34,215 nucleotides of DNA from Nitrososphaerota archaeon (GTDB taxonomy: Archaea; Thermoproteota; Nitrososphaeria; Nitrososphaerales; Nitrososphaeraceae), in contig VBPX01000014.1 of the NCBI GenBank assembly GCA_005877075.1, positions 1-34,215 on the forward strand. The letters run 5' to 3'. The position numbers were made by a program, and so were the translations under genes. Under the pieces are notes generated by a model that made no database searches, was not told where the DNA came from, and worked only from the letters and a program-made list of their open reading frames with translations. This document shows, in pieces, positions 1-7,581 of this stretch. Positions within the stretch are counted from its first letter, which is position 1. The number at the start of each line of letters is the position of its first letter.

Positions 1-153
1 TCTTTTGTAAACCTAAATAGCTTTAAATATGGCATATCTGGAAAAAATGGAAATAGTACAGAAGTAATTAATGGTACAAAGTTTTTAATCACATATTCTC
101 CTGTAGAAATACTCTCAAACACATGGATAGTTATGCTAATGCAGCCTGGGTAA
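1..153 (+). CDS. C-terminal end of a Cache-like extracellular sensor domain (partial)
   Basis: An open frame runs from the first base to a TAA at 151-153 (50 residues); its start lies outside the window. The visible end reads as glycines and asparagines, then a strand with NGTKFLITYSPV, then TWIVMLMQPG. The order (INGxKFLxTYxPV followed by TWxVxLxQP) resembles the end of the second half of dCache domains, the extracellular ligand sensors of kinases and chemoreceptors. In such receptors a transmembrane helix and a signalling domain normally follow; here the protein stops directly after the Cache end. It may be a stand-alone secreted Cache protein or a truncated receptor. The family call rests on a short stretch. 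Confidence 0.5.
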   Translation, partial: SFVNLNSFKYGISGKNGNSTEVINGTKFLITYSPVEILSNTWIVMLMQPG

Positions 154-443
154 AAACTGTTCCTCTTTTTAATTCTTTTACTTTTAGTTCCTTTACATCA
201 GATCTACACTTAATGTTTGCTAATTTTTGATATTAACTTTGAATGTTTACGAATATGTTGAAGTTTATTTTTTAGATTATTAGTGAATGGGAAAATAAAT
301 CTGATTCATATGTCATAATACAGCAGGAGACATACAAAGTCTAGATTGGAATTATTAAAAGTTAAAATAATTCGATTCGCAAATAAATAACATAAATTAT
401 GAAAAAAATCTTAATTGTAATAAATCCAAAATTAATAGAAAAA

Positions 444-773
444 TTATTCTGATATCTCTTCTAGTATAGAATCAATGTCTGATTTATTCAGACCAATTCC
501 CATTATTGCTTCTCTTCTAGAGATAATTGCACCTTCATCAAATGCAATAAGAGTTGGAACAGTATTTATTGAAAATCTATCCCATAATGGGTTATCATCA
601 TCATTAATCATAGAAGCAAAAAATTTGAGATCTTTATTGAGTGATCTTGTAAAAGATTCAAAAATTGGTTTGAATTTCTGACAGAATGGACACCAATCTG
701 CGTAGAACATCACCAAAGCTTTTTTTCCTTCAGATAACAATCCATCAAATTGATTTGGTTGAAGATGATTCAT
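444..773 (-). CDS. Thioredoxin-family protein with CPFC active site
   Basis: A 109-residue protein covering one thioredoxin fold with no signal peptide, so probably a cytoplasmic thiol-disulfide reductant. The active site is ADWCPFC (Cys28 and Cys31), with Pro-Phe between the cysteines rather than the Gly-Pro of classical thioredoxin. The cis-proline segment INTVPTLIAF is present. The CPFC pair is closer to glutaredoxin-like or thaumarchaeal-type thioredoxins than to E. coli TrxA. It stands alone, with no thioredoxin reductase nearby, so its electron donor cannot be inferred. The ATG start gives the usual length for the family. Confidence 0.85.
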   Translation of the reverse strand: MNHLQPNQFDGLLSEGKKALVMFYADWCPFCQKFKPIFESFTRSLNKDLKFFASMINDDDNPLWDRFSINTVPTLIAFDEGAIISRREAIMGIGLNKSDIDSILEEISE

Positions 774-1057
774 AATGTTAATTATTTTAGTGTAAAGGAT
801 ATTAAAATTTATTTAGAAAAATAAATACAACATAGAATCCTAAAAGTCAATTATTATCAAATATCATCTAATACACAACTGCAATGGACATGTTAGTCAG
901 CAATTATGATGATTACCTATCGGTAAATACAATTGAAAAACAACGGATTGATTGATATTCGCACTTAACTAAACTCAAAAAAGTGTTGAGAAAAGTAGAT
1001 TTGAATGTCCAAAAAGAAATAGAGGGGTCGATTTTTCAGTATCAATTATACTCTAAT

Positions 1058-1507
1058 TTAGTTATTGTTACTGTTGTCGTTACTGTTGTCGCCGCTGCTG
1101 TCGCCGCTGCTATCGCCGCTGCTGTCGCCGCTGCTATCGCCGCTGCTATCGCCGCTGCTATCGCCGCTGCTATCGCCGCTGCTATCGCCGCTGTTATGAT
1201 CAAGTACGCTTACATCTGCGTTGTTAGATCCGTCCTGGCCATTGTCGCTGTTACTGGCAACAGAACTTCCTTGGATATAACCACTTTCAACAAAGCAGTT
1301 TACTATTTGGTCTCCTGCTGGATGACTATTTGACCCACTGGCGTTAGATAGACAATTCAGAAAATTTTCGTAGTTCATACTCCCTGAATTATCCTGTGCA
1401 TCATGCTTTTTTGCTAATGCTAGATTTGTTAGAGGACTTGACGCTACAAAGATGATAGCTACTGCAACAAAAATGGCAGCAATTGACACATTCTTCTTCG
1501 TATTCAT
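1058..1507 (-). CDS. Secreted protein with an SSGD tetrapeptide-repeat tail
   Basis: A 149-residue unrecognised protein. Residues 1-32 form a Sec-type signal peptide (basic MNTKK, hydrophobic core, ALA before KK). Residues 33-104 are a polar domain with two cysteines (Cys52 and Cys71) that could form a disulfide outside the cell. Residues 105-140 are NSGD followed by eight SSGD units, then an Asn-rich end. The tail should be disordered, acidic and extended, like a surface spacer or a calcium-binding acidic repeat, but I know no family for it. A frame on the opposite strand over the same repeat gives an Ala/Ile polymer and is a shadow. The ATG start is fixed by the signal peptide. Confidence 0.75.
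   Translation of the reverse strand: MNTKKNVSIAAIFVAVAIIFVASSPLTNLALAKKHDAQDNSGSMNYENFLNCLSNASGSNSHPAGDQIVNCFVESGYIQGSSVASNSDNGQDGSNNADVSVLDHNSGDSSGDSSGDSSGDSSGDSSGDSSGDSSGDSSGDNSNDNSNNN
1088..1195. repeat. Nine 12-bp tandem units encoding SSGD
   Basis: Nine consecutive 12-bp units lie inside the secreted protein gene. On the + strand the unit reads gccgctgctatc, alternating with gccgctgctgtc. The stretch is far richer in G+C than the AT-rich surroundings. Because the unit is a multiple of three, gain or loss of units changes tail length without shifting the frame, so length may vary between strains. Confidence 0.9.
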
Positions 1508-1820
1508 TTGTAGCTATGTTTTTAAATGTAATACAATTAACTGTTGGCAAAATATTTTATAGCTAAATGTTCATATTGTTTCTTAAGTAACCATTCATCA
1601 AAAATAGAAAAAGTGTACATTTTCTGAGGCAAAATATCAGGTAATATTTCTTAATCAGGCTCAATAATTCTCATTTAATAGTCGCTTAAACTTCGGTACC
1701 TGAGGCCCATGATAATCCGTATCAAAAATTTTCTTGTTTTACTAATAAAAATGACTGACATTTTTTTTGGTAAGAATAAAGTGTATTATCCGAGAGATTA
1801 TTCAATATGATAATCATAAG
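1508..1820. other. Intergenic region, nothing assigned
   Basis: About 310 AT-rich bases lie between the 3' end of the oxidoreductase gene and the start of the SSGD protein gene, both on the minus strand. I see no convincing ORF, RNA gene or repeat. The promoter of the SSGD gene should lie just above 1507. Confidence 0.5.
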
Positions 1821-2813
1821 TCAGTGATTTGCCCCGACTTGCTGTAAGTAGTATTGTTCTTTATCCATCTTTTGTGGTTTTACCCCTTCAATTTCCATTA
1901 AATTTTGCATTATCCCCTTGCCCTTGACTATCTTGCCATTTGGTAACCTTACAATACCATTTATGAATCCACTGCCACCACATATTGGATTAAATACAGT
2001 TTCAACATTTCCACTATATTTCGACAATGTTCTTTCAGGCGAGCCGTCAGGATTCAAAAAGAATCTCCCTTTCCTAAAAGTTACCCTTAAATTGTCTGGT
2101 GACGTGGAAGGTATATCTTGTTCTCTAGTAAAGGTAAAAATCACTTTGAAATTTTCAAGTTTTTTTGCAATATCTATCAACCAATTATAGTAAATAACAT
2201 TCAACGATTCATTGGGATGGTACCAATCATTTTTCAAATCCTTACCATTTGTATCGTTTATAGATAATTTGCTGTTACTATAGAAAAGCACAAGACTTAA
2301 TTCAGGGTCTTTCTTGTCTTCCATATGCTGAATCAAACATCTTGCAGACTGAGCTCCATTGGCACCTGACCAATATGCAACTTTTTTTTCAATTCCAGCG
2401 CCTACTTTCGATAAGAAATGTTCTTTGGTCGGATTTAATTTTAGCCTTATTTTATCTCCTATTTTGAACTGCTCATTAAAATAAGCGGCAAAAGCATCCG
2501 CTTTTCCTGTTGCAGGATTGATATAACCATATGGTTTCTCTGCCTTGATGGTAAGTTCGATGTAATCTCTTGTTGGTGACGATGCAATAGAAAATGCACG
2601 ATTAACCACATTCTCTTCAAAATCTCCTGATGCTGTTGGTCTCTTAAGTAATGCACTTATAGTTACAAACTGGCCTATACATAATTCAAATCTCTGTGAG
2701 CTAGTAACTGGCAATAACGTGTATGTAAAAGCATCATGAGTTTCCTTGAGTTTCTCAGTTATCTGCCATTCATATCCTTCTTGTGATTTCCTTTCAGAAA
2801 GCTCGTTTGACAT
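1821..2813 (-). CDS. FAD-dependent oxidoreductase of the ferredoxin-NADP reductase type
   Basis: A 330-residue protein with the two-domain layout of the ferredoxin reductase superfamily. The first half is a beta-barrel FAD domain: a strand ending GQFVTISALL and then RAFSIASSP, matching the flavin-binding RxYSxxS motif. The second half should bind a pyridine nucleotide: VAYWSGANGAQSARCLIQHM occupies the position of the glycine-rich loop, and PICGGSGFINGI near residues 276-287 matches the C-terminal CGxxxFxxG motif. The usual GGxGxxP of the nucleotide loop is changed to GANGAQ. There is no 2Fe-2S cysteine cluster, so an external electron partner is needed; none is encoded nearby. The substrate is unknown. 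ATG start. Confidence 0.7.
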   Translation of the reverse strand: MSNELSERKSQEGYEWQITEKLKETHDAFTYTLLPVTSSQRFELCIGQFVTISALLKRPTASGDFEENVVNRAFSIASSPTRDYIELTIKAEKPYGYINPATGKADAFAAYFNEQFKIGDKIRLKLNPTKEHFLSKVGAGIEKKVAYWSGANGAQSARCLIQHMEDKKDPELSLVLFYSNSKLSINDTNGKDLKNDWYHPNESLNVIYYNWLIDIAKKLENFKVIFTFTREQDIPSTSPDNLRVTFRKGRFFLNPDGSPERTLSKYSGNVETVFNPICGGSGFINGIVRLPNGKIVKGKGIMQNLMEIEGVKPQKMDKEQYYLQQVGANH

Positions 2814-3244
2814 AAGATATCAGCAGTGTAATCCAAGTTATGATATAAAAAACATCCTTACCTTGAACTTCTGAAAGAACTAAAGTGAATCAGCATTCTA
2901 CGCTGCATCTTGTTTATAACGGACATAAAGTGCCTATTAACTTGATAGTAGCAGTTATTCTTTTAAATGAATTTAATATAATATGTTATGCAAAGATTCC
3001 ACGTAAATTCCAAATCCAGACGATTTTTTGGGCTCTGGAAATTGAATTCTTAGCAGTATGAACTTTTAATAAATTCGCAACCATAAATTTGTATTCCAAA
3101 ATAGAGTTGAATTAAACAATTTTTTTCTCAACCTCTCAAATTATGAGAATTGATTTATAATCGAACTTGAGTCTTCATTTCCTCTTCAGGGGTAACAATT
3201 TTAGAGTAGTTAAACATTAAAAATCATGATGTCAAATTAGTATA
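2814..3244. other. Intergenic region between divergent genes
   Basis: About 430 bases between the oxidoreductase (minus strand) and endonuclease V (plus strand). A TATA-like cattaaaaat at 3215-3224 lies about 25 nt before the endonuclease start, consistent with a leaderless transcript. I see no RNA gene or long ORF in the rest. Confidence 0.5.
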
Positions 3245-3871
3245 ATGGAAAAAGCTTACTCTTGGGCAATTAATCTCCAAGAAAAAGTTTCATCTGAAAT
3301 AATTACGTATGATACTTTACGTATTATGGAAAATATTTGTGGAATAGACGTATCTTATAAAAATGATGAAGCATATTGTTCTGCTGTAATAACTAATACT
3401 TCTTTTGATGTGAAAGATTCTGTTAACCTCAAATGCCCAGTAAAATATCCCTATATTCAAGGTCTACTTTTCTTAAGAGAGTCTGGACCTTTACTAAGTA
3501 CCTTAAAATTATTAAACAATGGCTCTAATTTTGATGTTCTCCTTATTGATGGACATGGAATACTGCATCCAAGAAAGTGTGGATTAGCAAGCTATGTTGG
3601 CTACATGATTAATAAACCTACCATAGGAGTTGCTAAAAGTCTTTTATGTGGTTCTGTACGACAGGATCACTTTATTGAATATGACAAAATTATTCTTGGA
3701 TATGAAATTAAGAAAGAGGGGAAAAAACCTGTCTATGTGAGCGTTGGACATAAAATTAGTTTAAAAAAAGCAATACAGATCGTTCAAAAAATAATCAAAG
3801 AGAAGGAAAGATTGCCAGAGCCTCTCAGAATTGCGGATATTAATTCAAAAAACTATCTCAATTTTACGTAG
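3245..3871 (+). CDS. nfi: Endonuclease V
   Basis: Endonuclease V cuts DNA near deaminated bases, chiefly hypoxanthine, to start alternative excision repair; some members cut inosine in RNA. The 208-residue length fits the family. The catalytic set is readable: GIDVSY (Asp35), PYIQGLLFLRE (Tyr70 and Glu79), IDGHGILHPR (Asp102 and His108), IGVAKS (Lys131) and VSVGHK (His169). These match the metal-binding and active-site residues known from Thermotoga maritima EndoV. One oddity is Gln72, where the strand-separating wedge normally reads Tyr-Ile-Pro-Gly. The gene stands alone with its own TATA-like box about 25 nt upstream. The ATG start is well placed. Confidence 0.93.
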   Translation: MEKAYSWAINLQEKVSSEIITYDTLRIMENICGIDVSYKNDEAYCSAVITNTSFDVKDSVNLKCPVKYPYIQGLLFLRESGPLLSTLKLLNNGSNFDVLLIDGHGILHPRKCGLASYVGYMINKPTIGVAKSLLCGSVRQDHFIEYDKIILGYEIKKEGKKPVYVSVGHKISLKKAIQIVQKIIKEKERLPEPLRIADINSKNYLNFT

Positions 3872-3955
3872 GCCTTGTTATTGTATGCAGCAAAATAGTA
3901 GTAAACAATTTTTGCTATTCACACTTTTATATTCTACCTTTAATAATATCAACTA

Positions 3956-4360
3956 ATGTCTTATAACTTGATGAAAGAACTACTTTCTGATATACTCGAT
4001 CTGGATGATATTATGTTTTCAATAAATAGCGGAAGTGGGATCTGTGAAGTTAGGGCTGAAAGAGGTTTACCAATTCGAATATCTGATAAATGGCTCACTA
4101 TTGGATATGAAGATAAATCATGGCATATACATTTGAATCTTGAACAGGTAACAACTGCCAGATTTGTAACAGAAACCAGACAGAGCGGTATGAGTGGGTA
4201 TAGCATAAGATTCTTTGATTTAAAAGGAAATATTGCATTGCGTGCAAATTTCATAAAAATGTACGACAATGATGGAAATCTGATACCAGAAAAGTCCATG
4301 AAGTATGATAAAATATTTAAAAAATATGGAAAAAAGGAAGAGATATTATTAAGCTCTTAA
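3956..4360 (+). CDS. Conserved protein, possibly of the ChuX/HutX haem-utilisation fold
   Basis: A 134-residue soluble protein with no signal peptide, membrane segment or cysteine motif. An N-terminal helix leads into GSGICEVRAERGLPIRIS, then SWHIHLNLEQVTTARFVTE and SGYSIRFFDLKGNIALRANF. The last segment resembles the SLQFFDxxG strand of HemS/ChuX/HutX haem-binding and haem-degrading proteins, and the preceding His-containing strand could match their haem-contact strand. The similarity is from memory of motifs only, so haem binding is a hypothesis. It lies 84 bp downstream of endonuclease V in the same direction but is not obviously co-transcribed. ATG start at 3956. Confidence 0.5.
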   Translation: MSYNLMKELLSDILDLDDIMFSINSGSGICEVRAERGLPIRISDKWLTIGYEDKSWHIHLNLEQVTTARFVTETRQSGMSGYSIRFFDLKGNIALRANFIKMYDNDGNLIPEKSMKYDKIFKKYGKKEEILLSS

Positions 4361-4434
4361 TTTATACCTGAATTATGAAGAATGATAAAGATTTGAAAAA
4401 CGATTGAATCTATTTTTGTTATTTAGAATAATAA

Positions 4435-4845
4435 TTAATTAGTAACAGTAGTTAAATCCCAAAAGTTTTTTACCTTAGAGTGAAACTCAATTGATTTATT
4501 TTCTTTATTTAAATATATTTTGTAACCTACAGGGTCTTCTCCAGCAAGCTTTTTAGTACGTTTATTTACCGCAACTTGCTCTGTAGATTTTTTTTCTATG
4601 AATGCAAAGTCTTTTTCACAATCTATTCTAAGACTATCAGATTTATCGTAAAAAAAATTATTCTTGATGTATTCTAACACATCATGCCAAGTGTAAGCTT
4701 TGATTCTACCTATTTGGGTATTCTTTTTTGACGATGTAGTGGTGTAATAGCTATAGACATCAAAATATTCAGCAATTTTGGTGCAATTATCACAATAGAA
4801 ATTCTTTCCCTTTTTATTACAATTATCACATTGTTTAGTAATCAT
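4435..4845 (-). CDS. Zinc-ribbon protein of unknown function
   Basis: A 136-residue protein starting MITKQCDNCNKKGKNFYCDNC: two CxxC knuckles eight residues apart (Cys6/Cys9 and Cys18/Cys21), a compact zinc site. The rest is mixed alpha/beta with an aromatic stretch (FDVYSYYTT) and a basic middle, and matches no family I know. Such small zinc proteins are often nucleic-acid or protein adaptors in archaea, but nothing in the sequence proves it. It converges with the possible ChuX-like gene and diverges from the triple zinc protein at 5012. Confidence 0.65.
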   Translation of the reverse strand: MITKQCDNCNKKGKNFYCDNCTKIAEYFDVYSYYTTTSSKKNTQIGRIKAYTWHDVLEYIKNNFFYDKSDSLRIDCEKDFAFIEKKSTEQVAVNKRTKKLAGEDPVGYKIYLNKENKSIEFHSKVKNFWDLTTVTN

Positions 4846-5011
4846 TCGTACACTATTACCTTATACCTCGTAAATATAGACTATTATTTGCTTATTTGAT
4901 TCAAAATCGCCTAGTTTGTACTTGATGATACTGAGTTACAATTTCATTATTGATGCTTGTAAAAAACCTAAAAGATACATTTTTTTACAAGATGCTTGAA
5001 AAAAATCATGT

Positions 5012-5449
5012 TTGAAATTGAGGAAACCTCAATCTTGTGCTCTCTGCAATAAGGATCTTAAATTTAAATATAAACCGGATAAATCTTGGAATATTGATGG
5101 TTATCTTTGTAGCGACTGTCATATGAAGACAACTAGGGAATTTGTGATTAAACAAAAAGAAGAGGAGGAAAAAAATATTAAAAAACAAAACCAGTGCTTC
5201 ATTTGTAATAAACAAATAGAACCGGAGAAAAAAAAGAAACCTAGATGGCAGTGGAATATGGAGAATGACATTTTTTTATGTGAAAAATGCTTCGAGCAAA
5301 AAGAATTGGCTTATCAAACAAAAATAAATTATTGTGTTCACTGTGGAAAGAAAATTGGTCTTCTAAGGTATAACCCAAAACCAAAATGGAATATAGATGG
5401 TCAATTATGTAGGCAGTGTTGGGACACAATTAATATATCCCAAAATTGA
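5012..5449 (+). CDS. Small protein with three tandem CxxC...CxxC zinc modules
   Basis: A 145-residue protein made of three copies of one module: CxxC, about 20 residues with KPKWNIDG or a variant, then LCxxC. Module 1 is residues 9-36 (CALC then CSDC), module 2 about 62-92 (CFIC then CEKC) and module 3 about 108-137 (CVHC then CRQC). All twelve cysteines are present, so three zinc ions can be predicted. A charged Lys/Glu linker joins modules 1 and 2. The WNIDG/WNMEN core repeated between the knuckles shows internal duplication. The start is TTG at 5012; the two ATGs just upstream are out of frame. I do not recognise the family. Confidence 0.7.
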   Translation: MKLRKPQSCALCNKDLKFKYKPDKSWNIDGYLCSDCHMKTTREFVIKQKEEEEKNIKKQNQCFICNKQIEPEKKKKPRWQWNMENDIFLCEKCFEQKELAYQTKINYCVHCGKKIGLLRYNPKPKWNIDGQLCRQCWDTINISQN

Positions 5450-5569
5450 ATTAGGCTTATCTTATTCTTGAAAATAACGAATAAAAAATATACTAACTTA
5501 AGTAAGTGAATTGCTAAGGTAATATTCTTTTACCATGGTTTTTATGCTACTAAAATAAAGAATATAATA

Positions 5570-6316
5570 TTGAAACGGAAGGTCAAAAAATCAGGTTCTA
5601 AAAAATTTAAGAAAAAATCTCTAATGTGGGCAATCATATTTGGAACAGTATTAGTTGGAGGGTCAACAACTGCATTTCTGACTATGGGACGAAGCAACGC
5701 CCCCAAGAATCCTGAAAATCCTGAGCTCCTTATTACCATGCTCACTCACCCGATCATTCACAATGCATCTGCATTGGGAACAGGCAAGGCAAATATAACA
5801 TTGGTAGAATTTGGTGATTATCAATGTCAATTCTGTGCAAGATTTCATAGAGAAACCAAAGATCTAATTGTTAATAATTATGTTAATACTGGTATGATTA
5901 ATTTCTTGTTCAAAGATTTTGTTATAAATGACAGACCATCAGACAAGTTATCAACTCTAGCTGCTATAGGATCTTATTGTGCCGCGGAGCAAGGCAAATA
6001 CTGGCCGTACCACGATGAAGTGTATACAAATTCAAAAGGAGAAAACACTCCATGGGTTTCAAAAAATAGTTTAACACAATTTGCAGTTTACGCTGGTGTC
6101 ACTAATGTAAAGAAATTTTCAACATGTCTTGATTCTAAAAAATATGAAAATTTAGTTACTACGAACGATAATTTGGCAAAAAGTATTGGATTAACTAGTA
6201 CCCCTACATTCATACTAATTTCTCCAGGACAGCCTGCTCTAAAAATAGTAGGCGCCCAACCTTACTCGGTATTTCAAGGTGCAATAAATCAAATTTTAAC
6301 ACAGATTCCTAGTTGA
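5570..6316 (+). CDS. Membrane-anchored DsbA-like thiol-disulfide oxidoreductase
   Basis: A 248-residue protein with a very basic N-terminus (about 17 residues), one hydrophobic segment (about 18-40) and an extracytoplasmic thioredoxin-like domain of the thioredoxin_4/DsbA type. The active site is GDYQCQFC (Cys86 and Cys89). The inserted helical domain contains CAAEQGKYWPYHDEVY, typical of this family, and the cis-proline loop is STPTFIL. Its probable role is disulfide formation or exchange in exported proteins; several secreted cysteine-containing proteins lie in this window. The start is TTG at 5570, directly before the basic run; no in-frame ATG occurs before Met19. Confidence 0.88.
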   Translation: MKRKVKKSGSKKFKKKSLMWAIIFGTVLVGGSTTAFLTMGRSNAPKNPENPELLITMLTHPIIHNASALGTGKANITLVEFGDYQCQFCARFHRETKDLIVNNYVNTGMINFLFKDFVINDRPSDKLSTLAAIGSYCAAEQGKYWPYHDEVYTNSKGENTPWVSKNSLTQFAVYAGVTNVKKFSTCLDSKKYENLVTTNDNLAKSIGLTSTPTFILISPGQPALKIVGAQPYSVFQGAINQILTQIPS

Positions 6317-6505
6317 GTATCATTAAACTGTTGATTTCGACATAAGGTGATTGCTTTTCAGTTTAGCTATAACTGAATTATTCAAAAGCCTCCTTAGATT
6401 GATATTCTAACCTCACTTACTGTTTCAATTTTTAGCTAGTTATTTCATTATCATCACCAAGGAGTAAAAGATTACTTGTTCTTAGGATCAAAAAAGAGTA
6501 GAAAA

Positions 6506-6534
6506 ATAATGGAAACCATTTATATTTCCATTAT
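6506..6534. promoter_or_regulatory. 10-bp perfect inverted repeat around a TATA-like spacer
   Basis: The left arm ATAATGGAAA (6506-6515) and right arm TTTCCATTAT (6525-6534) are exact inverted copies separated by nine bases, ccatttata. The spacer resembles an archaeal TATA box, so a dimeric regulator binding both arms would cover the promoter. It lies 107 nt upstream of the ABC permease start, with a 25-codon ORF in between. Regulator unknown; operator function is inferred. Confidence 0.45.
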
Positions 6535-6562
6535 GACTCAAAACAATTAAAATCTATCTGGT

Positions 6563-6640
6563 ATGGCTATCCTATCACAATCGAATTTTGCAATGAGTGG
6601 AGTTTCCATGAGAGGAGTTAATAATAGAAGGCTTTCATGA
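6563..6640 (+). CDS. Possible 25-codon leader ORF before the ABC permease
   Basis: An ATG ORF of 25 codons (starting MAILSQSNF, ending NNRRLS) ends in TGA at 6638-6640, one base before the permease ATG at 6642. The arrangement would allow translational coupling, since the permease has only a weak purine-rich SD candidate (agaagg), inside this ORF. It is too short to prove by coding statistics, and chance is possible. Confidence 0.3.
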   Translation: MAILSQSNFAMSGVSMRGVNNRRLS

Positions 6641-6641
6641 G

Positions 6642-7442
6642 ATGGATACTCACACTAATATAAAAAAAGATCTCAAATTAAACATGAAGGATATCGTTAG
6701 TATATTCTCATTTTTAGTAGTTTTTGTGATAATCTGGCAAATTGTATTTTCCTTGGAAATATGGCCACATGTATCTCTCCCTTCTCCATCAATGGTTGCT
6801 CAATCTTTTGTTGATTTAGTTTCCGAAAACACTTTGATTGAAGGTATTGCCATTACACTATGGCGGTTATTTATTGGATTTGTAATATCAGTGGGAATTG
6901 GTGGATGTGTTGGACTTGTTATGGTTAGATTCAAACAATTCGGAAAAACCATGAGTTCATTTGCTTTAGGACTCCAATCATTTCCGAGCATCGCATGGGT
7001 ACCCTTTGCTATTTTACTGATAGGATTCAATGATTTTGGAATACTTTTCGTTATTGTGATGAATTCTGTGTTCTCAGTAATGAATTCTACTTACGGCGGA
7101 ATCAGAAATATACCACCTATATATCTACACGCGGCACGGAATATGGGAGCCAGCGGCTTTTTACTATTTAGACATGTAATGATACCTGCCGCTGCACCTT
7201 CTCTTATAATGGGCCTAAGACAAACTTGGTCTTTTGCTTGGCACGCATTGGTGGGCGCCGAGATGTTGATAACCACTGGATTAGGACTTGGATATATTTT
7301 ATCTATAGGGAGAGAGTTCTCCAACATGAGCCAAATAATAGCAACAATGATTGTAATATTTGCAGTTGGCTTAATATTTGATAGATTCGTCTTTTCGAAA
7401 CTGGAAGAAAAAGTGCGTGAAAAATGGGGGCTTACGTCCTAA
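6642..7442 (+). CDS. ABC transporter permease, NitT/TauT (SsuC/TauC) family
   Basis: A 266-residue inner-membrane permease with about six hydrophobic helices, the BPD_transp_1 fold and the cytoplasmic EAA loop HAARNMGASGFLLFRHVMIP (Gly at the conserved place, Ile-Pro at the end), which docks on the ATPase. The N-terminal LPSPSMVAQSF is typical of nitrate/sulfonate/taurine-type permeases. Substrates of this family include nitrate, alkanesulfonates, taurine, bicarbonate and thiamine precursors; the sequence cannot choose among them. No ATPase or substrate-binding protein gene is adjacent, which is unusual because these systems are normally three-gene operons. The partners must be elsewhere or the gene is orphaned. 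Confidence 0.88.
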   Translation: MDTHTNIKKDLKLNMKDIVSIFSFLVVFVIIWQIVFSLEIWPHVSLPSPSMVAQSFVDLVSENTLIEGIAITLWRLFIGFVISVGIGGCVGLVMVRFKQFGKTMSSFALGLQSFPSIAWVPFAILLIGFNDFGILFVIVMNSVFSVMNSTYGGIRNIPPIYLHAARNMGASGFLLFRHVMIPAAAPSLIMGLRQTWSFAWHALVGAEMLITTGLGLGYILSIGREFSNMSQIIATMIVIFAVGLIFDRFVFSKLEEKVREKWGLTS

Positions 7443-7581
7443 TAGTTGTTGAATAGATTATTGGCCATGTCATATTGTTAGCACTAATTGAATCATGTGT
7501 AATTACTTTTGATATACGTACTTTTTCCATTTATTAATTAATAATCACAAAAACGCCGATAAATAAAATATCATAAAAATA

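Noticed and set aside
983-1333. Plus-strand ORF encoding an Ala/Ile repeat
   Set aside because: It is the antisense reading of the SSGD repeat; the minus-strand frame has a signal peptide and normal composition.
3155-3217. 20-codon minus-strand ORF (MFNYSKIVTPEEEMK...) divergent from endonuclease V
   Set aside because: Could be the start of a lost gene, but nothing supports it beyond length and composition.
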